Below, piece by piece: positions 36,263-48,000 of a stretch of DNA of 64,000 bases (position 1 is the stretch's first letter; each line of letters begins with the position of its first letter). Origin of the DNA: Amyelois transitella (lineage: Eukaryota > Arthropoda > Insecta > Lepidoptera > Pyralidae); the NCBI RefSeq assembly GCF_032362555.1, contig NC_083505.1, positions 7,121,501-7,185,500 of the forward strand. Reading direction: 5' to 3'. Both the position numbers and the translations under genes were made by a program. The notes beneath the pieces are model-generated. The model saw only the letters and a program-made list of their open reading frames with translations. It was not told the origin of the DNA and did no database searches.

Positions 36263-39200
36263 ATGGGGGGCGCAAGAAAGCAGGAGACCACGCGAAACAT
36301 CGCCATCCACGTGACGCCTCCAGACGAGGAAGATGACGATGAGTTTGTGCCGCCCCTGCGCGTGCGACGGAAACTAAGCACACCGCTTACGACTCTACCC
36401 GGGACCACAGAGGACCTGGAGGGAATACCACGTAAGGCTGCTGTTACATATGTGATGAGATTTTGTGCAAACTCTTTTAGGGACTTACAGGAATGACAGT
36501 CACAACGACTTTAACTGCCCAAAACTAATTAGTAAGGATTGAACAAGGCCTGCACAGAACTGGTGACTTCTTCGTGGACGTTGAAGGGCAATATCGTCAC
36601 TTTTTACGTTCTTGAATGAAGGTGCTAGTCGAAGAAGGCTTGAGGCTATGATGAAGATGAAGAAATAATTTTATGTAGATAATAATAACCTAAAATTACA
36701 ATCCTCATAACTATTTCAGTTATATCTTCTACTTTATAAATCGCTTTACTCAACTTTGAGCTATAATTAAAACTTAGTCTAGCATCTGGTGGCTGACGCG
36801 AGATTATTCATTTTAGAGTTATCGTGTTTTAATGCGAGTTCCTGGTTAGATTGTCTATGACATTTTTAATTTTAATACTTCCCTCAAGAAAAGATGTCTT
36901 TTAGCACTTGGCAGTGTCTTCATATACTTACTAGAAAGAATACCTTCTTCAGCAAGGCAGCTATCAAAAAGAACTTTTGTAAAAATATTAAGAAACTATG
37001 TATTTGTATAGACTCGCGGACATCATCGCCAGCGCGGTCGCTATCGCCGCTGGACCGCACCAAGCGCCGCTTCAGCACCATGGTATCCAGCGCTACAGCT
37101 GCTGCTGTGTCCCGACGACTCTCGGCCACTATCGGCTGGTGCCTCGCCACACCTACGCAGGTCAAACCGCAAATAGTCCGCCAGGGACGGGCGCTGTGCC
37201 TGCAGTACATTAAGACTCAAATTCGAAGATCTACCCTTTGTCAGAAAAAGGTAATATATTATACCTTTACATTATTTGTCAAGAGGATTAAAATGTAACA
37301 TTTATCAACTTTATTTATATTTCTCTTAATGAACATTTAAAATGTAATGTTACCTTTATGTATTTTCAGCAAATAGTAATGAAGCGTTTGCAACGAATGT
37401 TAGAAACTGAATGCGGTGAAGAGGCTATAAACAACACCGAGAGCGGAGTGCTGGCTGCAATGAGGGCCCTTTGTGCAGCTTTAGAGAGGAAGAGGCCCGA
37501 AGCGTTTCGGCACGTGGCGCGGCAAGCCACTCGGGCCCCCTACGCCATGTTGCGGTCAGACACGGCCCTAGCTGAGCTGGCTCTGGCTTTGGCGCGTCGG
37601 ATCACGAGGGAAAATATTACTTGGTCCAAGGTAAAATTGATTCTGTTTCTTAATCCACAAGTCTGACATATGGTTGATGGTGCACACAAGCATGCCAATT
37701 CACTCATGCCCTGTAAATTCCTAAGCTGTAGTAATCTGGAAACAGAGTTTTCAAATATAGGTACCTAACAATTTTGTTGTTTCACAAAATTACAGATAGC
37801 AGCCGTATACTGCATTTGTGGAGCGTTAGCAAGAGAAGCAGCTGAGGCGGTCGATGATGAGCCAGCATTGGAGCTGGTGGCGGCACCAGCGGCAGCCATC
37901 GCAGACCTGCTGCATGAGGAGCCGGGCTCATGGATCGCCGCCCATGGTGGATGGGTTAGCATTTAAAACCTTTATTCTTCTTTAAAGCTTATTATTTATA
38001 TAGGACCAATATAGGTAGTGCCGTGTGGTGCCCGGCACAAATAGGAAAAAGAATAGGACTACTCCATCTCTTTCACATGGATGTCGTAAAAGGCGACTAG
38101 GGGATGGGCTTATAAACTTGGGCTTCTTCCTTTAGGCGACAGGCTAGCAACCTATCACTATTTGAATCTCCATTCTATCATTTAGCCAAGCAGCTGAACG
38201 TAGCCTATTAGTCTTTTTAAGATTATCGGCTCTGTCTACCCCGCAAGGAATATAGACGTGACCACATGTATATGTATGTACATAGGTAAGTACAGGTCTT
38301 GTACTATATTCCAAATTACCCAAATAAATTATCTCGACCTGTGGACGTACATATCTGTTCATGAACATTAACAAGGCTAATCATCGTCAACATTTGTTCT
38401 GCTCTTTTGTAGATCATTTGATAAATAAATAAATATATACCGGGGACAAATTACACGGATTGAGTTAGCCTCGAAGTAAGTTCGCGACTTGTGTTACGAG
38501 ATACTAACACAACGATACTATATTTTTATAATAAATACTTAAATAAATAAATAAATATATACGGGACAAATTACACTGATTGAGTTAGCCTCGAAGTAAG
38601 TTCTAGACTTGTGTTACTAGATACTAATTCAACGATACTATATTTTATAATAAATACTTATATAGATAAACATCCAAGACCCAGGCCAATCAGAAAAAGT
38701 TCTTTTCTCATCATGCCCTGGCCGGGATTCGAACCCAGGACCTCTGGTGTCACAGACAAGCGTACTACCGCTGCGCCACAGAGGCCGTCAAAACTGAACT
38801 TGAACTATAATACAGACATCTTCATTGACATTTAGTAACAACAACGTCGTCTATATATAATCTTTTTCCAATAAGTTGTTAAAAGATTAAAATGTATTTA
38901 GGTACTTATACTTACTGTAATCTAGACAGCGGTGTGCTTGTTAAGTACTGATAAAATCAAAGTTGTTGAGCCATCGAGAAGACAGTGCACGGAAATTAGC
39001 TTTCAGGTCGTGCTGGAAATGGGGTTATATGGGAGAGGACTAAAATCTCCATCTTAATAAAGCCCATTACACATTGGGACACGTTCAGAATAGACGTGTG
39101 AGGGAATAGGATACTTAAGTTTATGATATCAATATAAATCTTTCAAGGTTAAAGGCATATGGATTTTTTCTATTGGATAAGCATTGCTCTTAGTCGTCTG

Positions 39201-40665
39201 ATTTTTGTTTATGCTAAAATTCTCCCTCAGACGTCTCTGGAGACTCTTCAAATACTCGATGCTTCACAAGCGGGAAGCGCCAATTATCTTGTTATACATA
39301 CATACATAAAATGACGCCTCTTTCCCGGAGGGGTAGGCAGAGACTACCTCTTTCCACTTGCCACGATCTCTGCATATTTCCTTTGCTTCATCCACATTCA
39401 TAACTCTCTTCATGCAAGCTCGGCGGTTTCGGGTACTTTTGACCTGACCCTTTACCAGGACGTCCTTAATTTGATCAAGATATGTTCGTCTAGGTCTTCC
39501 CACTCCGACCTTTCCCTCCACACTCTCCATGTATATCTGCTTAGTCAACCTGTTATATCTATCCGTAATATGGCCAACTTTTCGTTGTACGTTTTCGATG
39601 AAAATAGAGTAGGTACAAATAAGGATTTCCTTAGAATCTTGGTTACCGCTATAATATAAATAATATTTATAAAAGTATTAAGTGAAAACAAACAGACAAA
39701 AAGATAAACAAAAGTACCTTTACATGTAGGCATTATACATATGACTAGTCAGCTGATATGGCCTGGTCCATGATATCAATAAAAGGCACTCAATCAGTTT
39801 ATTTTCATGGGCATTTCATAGGCTAGCTCAATTGATAAATAGCCAGTGTCAATATAATGGTCAGCTCAATTCGCCCGTTTTGTATCTTACTTAGCTTTTC
39901 TAGTTCATAATTCTAACATGAGATCTATATGTATAATGTAAGACATAGGCGTTCGTATGCAAACTTACTTTTTTTTAACATATCGGCCATGCGCTTATGT
40001 GTTACGAACTCGTTGAGTGGACCGCCGACTGCTGACTTTACTTGGTCTGTTTATCGCATAGGTGACTTTCCGCATATTTTCGTTTATCGCACTACTTATT
40101 CAATATGCATCTCATGGAGACGCTGCAGTTTTGCGATACAGCAAGACAAAACACTCCCCGACTTTACTTAGTCGGTTTATAGCATAGGTGACTTTCCGCA
40201 TATTTTCGTTTATCGCACTAATTCAATATGCATCTCATGGAGACGCTGGCAGTTTTGCGATACAACAAGACAAAGCACTCCTCTTTGTGTAATTATTTAA
40301 CCTTCAAAACATTAGCAGACCGTCGCGTACCGTTTGAAATCCAAGCTAAGAAAGCAAACGGGAAACTCTATGAGAAAGACTACTTTTACGATTTTCGGCC
40401 TCATATAAATTGATGTCTCACAGTGTTCAAAATATTTTGAACTTTCTTTTTTAAATATAACATAACGCTTTATTTATACGTAATGGTTTTAAACATGATT
40501 TTGTTTCAGACCGGTTTGATAGAAAGATTGCGAGAAAGCGAACGTGACCAGCGATCAGAGAAAAACCTTCAAGTAATGGTGTCATTCTTCGTCATGGTGT
40601 GCCTCGTGCTGTTGCTGCTAAGATGGGCCCTCCATTCACACCCCGCCTATTACGATAATCTCTGA
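36263..40665 (+). CDS. Buffy: BOK/Buffy/Debcl-type Bcl-2 family protein
   Basis: Five exons: 36,263-36,431; 37,012-37,250; 37,370-37,630; 37,796-37,954; 40,510-40,665 (TGA). All have GT/AG borders and consistent phases (1,0,0,0), giving 327 aa. Order: acidic, basic N-terminus; RRLSATIGW block (about 95); BH3-like helix VLAAMRALCAALERKRP (about 163-179); BH1 ENITWSK-IAAVYCICGAL (about 217-233); BH2 SWIAAHGGW-TGLIERL (about 268-283); C-terminal membrane anchor (about 298-316) and a short tail ending YYDNL. The NITW and GGWT blocks match vertebrate BOK and fly Buffy/Debcl. Known role: regulator of mitochondrial/ER cell death. The BH3 has Cys-Ala where Gly-Asp is usual. Start: the frame is also open upstream to a possible acceptor (TTTTAG, ending 36,232), so an upstream coding exon is possible. 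An out-of-frame ATG at 36,256 precedes the chosen one. Intron 4 (2.6 kb) is full of repeats. Confidence 0.88.
38019..38281 (+). mobile_element. SINE-A in intron 4 of the Bcl-2 gene
   Basis: Full-length copy from GTGCCGTGTGGTGCCCGGCA to a TATATGTATGTA tail, same orientation as the host gene. Confidence 0.88.
38422..38789 (-). mobile_element. SINE-B, tRNA-headed, with duplicated tail
   Basis: Minus-strand head (38,789 down) carries A box TGTGGCGCAGCGG and B box GGTTCGAATCCC, a clear tRNA-derived RNA polymerase III promoter. It is followed by AGGGCATGATGAGAAAAGAA, GGATGTTTATC and ATAAGTATTTATTATAAAA. The tail is present twice in tandem with a 120-bp period (CGGGACAAATTACAC at about 38,442 and 38,562), ending in TATTTATTTATT. 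The same family is common in Lepidoptera. Confidence 0.88.
39295..39548 (-). pseudogene. Non-LTR retrotransposon, RT C-terminal fragment
   Basis: The frame reads VEGKVGVGRPRRTYLDQIKD, VLVKGQVKSTRNRRACM, MNVDEAKEICRDRGKW, VVSAYPSGKE, the typical C-terminus after the reverse transcriptase of RTE-type elements abundant in Lepidoptera. It has no in-frame stop, but everything upstream of the GRPRR block is missing (5' truncation). It ends in a TATG microsatellite. It lies in intron 4 of the Bcl-2 gene, opposite strand. Confidence 0.8.
40034..40285 (+). repeat. Two-copy tandem duplication, 126-bp period
   Basis: GACTTTCCGCATATTTTCG recurs 126 bp apart, along with ATGCATCTCATGGAGACGCT and TTTTGCGATACA. 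Copy 2 has a 4-bp loss and a 1-bp gain. It sits in intron 4, about 225 bp before the last exon of the Bcl-2 gene. Confidence 0.85.
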
Positions 40666-42046
40666 CTTAATTATTACGCTTACACAAAATCAATCAAATT
40701 CATTGTTATGTGTCAAATGCAAAAAAAAACACCAATGCTTAATTTTAATATTTATATAAAAATTTATCTACTAAGTACACAGTACCTATCTATAACTTTA
40801 CTAGTAGAAAAACACTTTACCGATTATTCCATGTGAACAGAAAATCTTTTACCCTATCATAGTTTCCGAATAGGTTACTCAGCACTAATTTATACAAAAA
40901 TATATATAGAAGGTATTCATTAACGTAATAATTCTGAAACACAACAGCATGTTACTTGTATTGCCTGGAGTAGAACACCGCCGGGTGAACCTAAACAATA
41001 AACGGGAGTTCATACATACATATAATCACTTCTATATCCCTTGCAGACAGAGTCAACAGTCGTGAAAAGACGTTTAATGGTAGAATTAAGATTTAAATAT
41101 TAACAGTTTGCTAGCCCATCGCCTAGAAGAAGAATCCCAAGTTTATTAGTCACTTAGTGCCTTAGTCACCTATTATGACATCCATCAGTAAACTTAATCA
41201 AAGTGACAACATTTTATAGTTAAGTAAGTCTTAGTTATACAATTTCATCTTGTATGTATCTGATTGAACAGTTATTTTACTTACGCGGGTAAGAAGGGTA
41301 ACGTATTTCCTGGAGTATAGGTAAGTAAAATGTAATTGAATCGCCAACTACTCGGAAACTATAATTCGACTTCAACTCGAATTTCACTTCACTGGCCTAC
41401 CTTTCGTGTATAATTTTCCGCGAAGGGTAACCATGCATATAAATGTTTTGAAACAAAATATAGGTAATTTGTTTGTACCGATTATGGTAATTACTTAATG
41501 TATGTACATATTATAATTTATTATGTATTTTTGGTGAATAATTTTTAAACTAGTATCAAATCAAATCAACCAATCAGTATTTTTATTTTCAAAGTTATAT
41601 GATATCTATCAATTTTCCACCAATTGGATATTAATAAAAGATTATAATTTCCCACATTGTTTTACTACCTGTTGAATAAAAACCTGCTGGCAGGGACTTA
41701 TTTGTATAAAAACAATATTTATAAAAAAAATAGCTTACTGTAATAATATTATGACATAATTCTACTGAAAATTTTAATAATTTAGTGTAATAAATTTAGT
41801 GTTATTATCAAAATAGTTAGAGCTATTGTGACAGTTTATGATAGGTAACTTATTGTTGTTTATCAGAAAATATGTGTTATTTCGGAAAACGTAATTGAAA
41901 TTAAATAAAAGGAATTAAAAATGAAAGTTTTTTTAATTTCTTCCACGTTCTACCTTCTCAGCGCTACCTAGTTAAAATGCCTACTTAAATAAACTTAAAC
42001 TGTGCAGCTAAGTAAAGCCATAACATCATGAAAACTGCGTACATAA
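40666..42046. other. Intergenic, 3' flank of the Bcl-2 gene
   Basis: AT-rich, with an AATAAA at about 40,996 that could serve as polyadenylation signal for the Bcl-2 gene, and a degenerate SINE-A. No gene seen. Confidence 0.5.
41011..41186 (-). mobile_element. SINE-A, diverged copy lacking 5' end
   Basis: CATACATACATATAATCAC, CTATATCCCTTGC, GTTTGCTAGCCCATCGCCTA, GAATCCCAAGTTT and ATGACATCCAT blocks in reversed family order, truncated before the GGACCACTCC part. Confidence 0.8.
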
Positions 42047-42278
42047 TCTATAGGTACAATATAACAAAACAGTAAAAATATTTTGTCTGTACATTTAGTA
42101 TTTTGACTGATAGAGACAAGAAATATAAATTTGTTTTTTACATTTTTTGTCTGTCTGTATCTGACAGTAAGATCACGCTTATCTCCGAAAGTAGGTACTA
42201 AACCGATTTCATTATAACCTTCCGCAATTGTAGATTCGACTCGTAATTTACGCGAACGAAGTCGCGGGCAACAGCTAG
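42047..42278 (+). mobile_element. Non-autonomous Helitron-like element, short
   Basis: TCTATAGGTACAATATAACA start after A and GAAGTCGCGGGCAACAGCTAG end before T. Interior CAGTAAAAATATTTTGTCTG and CTGTCTGTATCTGACAG. It is the shortest of the group with both termini intact. Confidence 0.82.
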
Positions 42279-42784
42279 TAATCCTATAAAAGTACCTACA
42301 TTATTTTCACTCAAAGTTCACTATATATATAGACAATAGAGGAGTGCCTTTATTGATGACTAGCCTTTGCCCTCGGCTACACCCGCGTGAAAGTATCCTA
42401 TGTCCTTTTCTGTACTCCACTTATAATGTAAAATTTTACGGAGGTCGATTTAGTGGTCTAATTGTGAAGATATATACAATAAACCGACTTACTTGCGCAT
42501 TTATTGGGCAAGCGAAGCAAGCCCATACTATGCCACTGCCAGTAACTACTTTAGTTACCTATACATTTTTGTAGTAACTACGGAAAAACCTTTGGTTTTA
42601 GGTTAGTTATAATGACTATCATTTAAATATTTATGTCTAGATGTGATATCTTATCTTATATACTTAATATAAATAAAATGGAATGTGCAACTGTAAGGGT
42701 AAATGGTAAACTTAGTACAAATCCAGAACCCTGAAGTTTTATATAAAATAATCTGTTTAGACATAACAAAAATATGAAAAATAT

Positions 42785-43164
42785 TTATACATACATACAT
42801 AAAATCACGCCTCTTTTCCGGAAGGGTAGGCAGAGACAACCTCTTTCCACTTGCCACGATCTTTGCATACTTCCTTCGCTTCATCCACATTTATAACTCA
42901 CTTCATGCAAGCTCGGCGGTTTCGGGTACTTTTGACCTGACTCTTTACCAGGACGTCCTAAATTTGATCAAGATACGTTCGTCTAGGTCTTCCCACTCCG
43001 ACCTTTCCCTCCACACTCTCCACATGACCGAACCATCTCAACATACCCTTTTCTATTCCTGTAACTACATCTTCTTTCACATCACAACATTCCCTTATCA
43101 CGCTGTTCCTTATCCGGTCACTCAATTTCACACCCAACATACTCCTTAACGCTCTCATTTCCAC
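42785..43164 (-). pseudogene. Non-LTR retrotransposon, RT C-terminal fragment
   Basis: Reads MRALRSMLGVKLSDRIRN, GMLRWFGHVE, GKVGVGRPRRTYLDQI and then TAG at 42,958, where the sister copy at 39,295-39,548 has a lysine codon. The homologous frame continues beyond the stop to the PSGK end and a TATG microsatellite. It is 5'-truncated and dead. Confidence 0.85.
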
Positions 43165-43309
43165 TGCATTTATTATAAAAATATTTATAGATTACCTACC
43201 GGTTTAAAAAAAATGTTTCAGATAGAGGGACAGGTTGGTAATCTATCACATAAAATGAAAATCCTATAGTGTAACCCTTTCCCATGATTTTAAAATAAAA
43301 AATAAAAAA

Positions 43310-43365
43310 AACATCCATCAGGCGGACCCCGGGTCTCGAAACACTTCTGTGAAGGGTGCAACCGG
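43310..43365. repeat. Short dispersed repeat, GGACCCCGGGTCTCG type
   Basis: The block GCGGACCCCGGGTCTCG...GAAGGGTGCAACCGGGA resembles sequence at 50,525-50,590 (CGGACTCTGCGGTGAAG...GGTGCAACCCG) and 63,868-63,925 (GACCCCGGGTATTCTC...GCACAACCGGGTC). This suggests a third small repeat family, of unknown nature. Confidence 0.45.
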
Positions 43366-43401
43366 GATCACATAGAGATGAGAGAGACTTCATCACAACA
43401 T

Positions 43402-43445
43402 CAAAAGGTATGTCAAACAACACTTAATGATTGACATACCTTTTG
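43402..43445. repeat. Perfect 15-bp hairpin
   Basis: CAAAAGGTATGTCAA (43,402-43,416) and TTGACATACCTTTTG (43,431-43,445) around a 14-nt loop. No gene adjacent. Confidence 0.8.
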
Positions 43446-45047
43446 GTTTCACAACATTGGTTGACGTCAAATAAATTACTTAAAACTAAGTTTACTGCCG
43501 CTTTCTAAGCGCCGTTGCAGAATAAGCGGTAACAAACAGCACTACAGCATTTTCTTTAATAACGTTGACTTCACAATTATCCAAACTAAGAATAGAAATC
43601 TCGTCCAACGAGAGAATACATTGTAATTATTGATTGATTTAAAGGGAATTTAAATAATTAAAGATATAATTGAAAAGGAATGTCTTATTAAAATAATTGA
43701 TGTACAGTGTGTACTGAACTATTGGATAACTTTAGGATTGGCTAATGATCTACACTTACTTAACTATTCAGAATTCAAAATATGTTGATAAGGCATAATG
43801 TCCTATTTATGACTAGGAAACATAGCCAATAATTAGGGTTCGCTCTTAAAATGCCCAAAACGGTAGTGGTTATAATAAAGAGTAAATACCTAACAATTAC
43901 CGTTTTCGCTACCCTTTACATCTCTATCAATATGACGTATAAAAATGCGTTAATACGTCTAAGTTGTTTATTTAATATATAGTTAGAAAATTGTTGATAG
44001 TTTGGAGGTACTACCTACGTAATATTGAGCGAAGACTATTTTCTTGTTTTGTACTTTTTAGATCTTTAAATTATCTGGTTTAAGTTTATAAACTTGATTT
44101 TTAATTCACTTACAATTCGTGTTAGGTACAAACTTATTATGTAGAGCAAACCTAACTAAAATAAGATGCCCAGCTAGTTTAAAAGTGATTTTATAAATTC
44201 TTGCAATTACCTATCTAGTGATTGCAAAGCAAAGCCGTTAGCAACAACTATTATCGTTTACTTATTTAAAATGTGCTAAAAAACTCTTCCATTTGATATC
44301 CCACACGACACCGTTGACAATTTATTTCAGTTCTTTCCTAGAGCGCTGTACCTTATTAAATTAAAATTCCTTATTAAACGACGTTTACGTTTCTTGCTTG
44401 GTCCGGTGTGTACACAGCTGTAATGTCAGTCTTTAAAAAGTAAAGCTTTTGTCTATGTTTAAGGAGGAAGTAAATGTCTTAAGTACTAAAACACTTTTTT
44501 TTATTAAACTGGCAAATTTTAAAATAAATACATAATTACAAATAAAAAGAAGTTGTAATAAGCTTAGAGCTTGGTTTTTTGATTTTGCATCTACTTATTT
44601 CAATAAAAATATGGTAAACGATATGAAATAGCTGTCAAGTGACAACTGCTGCTGAATGAAAGAGAGATCAATCAAAGTACTGTCACTGTCACTCTGTCAT
44701 CTTGTATCATCTTTATTCTCATTTGTAATGAGTGGTGTCGTATAATTATTTTATTTGGTACATTACCTACACAAATATTAAAGTTAGTAATAACATATGC
44801 ATATAAACAAAATATCTATCCACTGAAATATAATACACGCTGGCTCTCTTATACGAGTAAGTGTCCAAAATAGTGTATGTTTATCAACCAAATGACGTTT
44901 ACCTTTTCACAATGTATAAACTACCTAAATCCTAATTTCAGATGTATATGAGAGCAACAATGAAGTATTCTTGTAACCGCAAATGAACACTGAAGCAAAA
45001 TATAATATACATTTAGTGTTTTGTTGGTGTGATAGATTAGAGCTACA
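43446..45047 (+). other. Upstream flank of Cul3, no gene
   Basis: AT-rich sequence. The promoter and any untranslated first exon of Cul3 should lie here, but no TATA box or initiator can be singled out. A short run of ACTGTCAC/TCTGTCA repeats occurs at about 44,680-44,700. Confidence 0.45.
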
Positions 45048-48000
45048 ATGATGAAGAGTGCAATGCCGAAGGACAAACCAGGCAAGATGAGGATCAGAGC
45101 TTTTCCCGTAAGTTTTATACAGTCTTTTTGTTTATTGAAACTATTTCCTATACTTATTTTTTTGTAGTAAGATACTACATTGAAACAATATTACTATATT
45201 TGTCAAAAAATTACCTGAACTCTAGTCAAACTTCAGTAAGTTGTAGATACAATTATAATATTTTGAATATTGCTGTTGGAAAACAAGCATTACAATTGTT
45301 CAATATCATAATAACTACTCCCTTTTATTACTTTCCTACATTATTATATTTTTTCAGTACATTTTGTACTAGGATTATTTTGATGCTATACACAACTGCA
45401 GAAATAATGATGTGGCTGCCCTACTCAAATGTGAAATGAACTGAAAATGAAGGGTTGATCTTGTTTCATTTTATTTCAATTTAATGCAAACTTACTTAAC
45501 CTTCCTTACCACAGAAATTAAGTTGGTAACACTTTTTCTTATCAATAAATCTCTTTTGTACATATCATATCCACTGTATCCTAGAACATATTTGACAAGA
45601 ATATGGCAATCTTCAATTAAATACATTTAAAAATGGAAATGACTCAATAATGTTGGAACAAAATTTTTGTAGTGAATATGTCATGAATTTAAGTATTTTG
45701 ACAGGAGTGTAAAATCAATCAAAAGAATAATATTGTTATTATATTATTTTTATATACCATAAATGTTTAATGTTTTGTTACTTCAGTTTTAATTTTCTAA
45801 AATGTGTATTTGAATTTGAAGTCCAATAAGACTTTCAAAATGACAAGAAAATTCCAAGTGTGGAACTACTCCGAGCCATATTACCAAATGTATCCAGATA
45901 CATGGGTTTGTAGCCAAACAGAATGTAAAATTGATCTTTTTCATGTAGAACCCATAGTTTGGCATGAAAGTGAAAGAAAACAACAAAAATGTTATTAATT
46001 TTTCATGCATAGTTCATGAAATGGGCACTTGATGACTTTTTGCCATATTAGTGCATCTTTATATAAGCATATTGGTGTGATAATACTTGCACACAATTCA
46101 AATATTTTTTAAAGAAAATACAATCAATTTATAACTTTATCACAAAATGTTGACATGGTAAAATGTTAAAATTGATTTAATATTAAATTGACATAGACAA
46201 TATATTGGCAAGAAATAAACTGTGTACTATCAGTAAAAAATATTTCAGAAACTATTATGTGTTAAAGTCCAATCGCAGCACCAGTTCACCCTGTTAGTCC
46301 AACAAGGGCACTTTTTCTTCCAATTCATAGTTTTGTGACTCTTGGTGTTGCCTACCCTGCAAGGGATACATGTTTGTATGTGCCATGTGCATACCATAAA
46401 AAATTTGAGCCTCATTATTTAAATTTACAAACATTATTGTTCACAGATGACTATGGATGAAAAGTATGTGGAAAGCATATGGAGCTTGCTGAAGAATGCC
46501 ATACAAGAAATACAGAAGAAAAATAACTCCGGGCTTTCTTTTGAAGAACTCTACCGTAATGCTTACACTATGGTCCTTCACAAACACGGAGAACGGTTGT
46601 ACTCAGGTTTGAAGGAAGTTGTCACTAATCATCTTGAAACAAAGGTACACTTATAATTTTTATATTTAATTTTATAAACTTGTATTTACTTTATATTGTT
46701 CTTAGATTAAAATGCAAAATAAAATCCTAGGTTGGTTCTAGACTAGTCCTTTGTCTGTGAAGGTCAGATGACAGGCACTCTGTATATTGTTAGCACTCTT
46801 AGTACACATAGCTTAGTAAAATTGATTTTGTTGAGAAATACATTGCCTGAGAATGGCCATGCAGATAGAATTGATTTTACATATGAACTCCATCCCTTAA
46901 GAAAATTCATACAAGATATAACTCGCTAACTAATTATGTGTTATCGTAAATCATGGCCAGAACCTACACTCAGTTGTAGTATGGCATTACACAAAAAGAA
47001 GTCTGAGATACCAATTTTATCTTTTAGGTGAGGAAAGATGTCATCCACTCTTTGAACAATGGATTCCTTCAAACTCTGAACAATGCTTGGACTGATCATC
47101 AAACAAGTATGGTTATGATTCGTGACATACTTATGTATATGGACAGGGTATATGTGCAACAGAATGACGTGGACAATGTATACAATCTGGGACTCATCAT
47201 TTTCAGAGATCAGGTTAGTTAGATTCTTAGTTGCAGTCATTTTATTTATTTTCCTTACAATCCCTTTTTGACATTTAACAGTAGATTTTTATTATCAATT
47301 AATTTGTGCACAAATTACATTTATCTATTAATTTTCATTATTGTGGCCGAAGCATTCTAGGACATTTTTTTCTGATATGCTCAAATCCAAGGGAGATTCC
47401 TTTATTATGCAGGAAACGCTCATTCCACGTAGACATTATTGAGCTTAAACAACGAAAAATAAAAGAATTTTAAACAGAGTAAATCATAGTCACACACATT
47501 ACACAGTGGCATCGTTTTTGACGACACAGTTATATGATGTATAATGATGATACATAATGATATACGAGTAAATAATTTGTACAAGTACTTTATCATAATA
47601 ACAAAAATCTTGACTTTGTATTGAAGTTATATCATAATGATAGAACAGAAGAATACAATTTAAACAAAATTATTAAAGGTTAAACCATATATGTATGTAT
47701 ATCTAGGTAGTCAAAAATTACCCTTAATCTCTAATTCGCTTAATTATTTCACACTAAATTCAAATTTGCAAAAAACTGCAACATATACATAATATTATTT
47801 AAAATACAGATATTATTTACAAAGTATGTAATTTTTCTATTTTAGGTTGTTCGCTACGGTTCCATACGTGACCATCTCCGACAAACTCTACTAGAAATGG
47901 TGGCTCGCGAGCGACGTGGGGAGGTTGTAGATCGGCTGGCCATCCGCAACGCTTGCCAGATGCTCATGGTACTGGGGATCAATTCCCGGGCCGTTTACGA

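Noticed and set aside
36920..37210. 96-codon antisense frame
   Set aside because: It is opposite exon 2 of the Bcl-2 gene, which is supported by splice sites and domain content.
38711..38789. A tRNA gene on the minus strand
   Set aside because: Good A and B boxes, but it is the head of a SINE followed directly by the SINE body.
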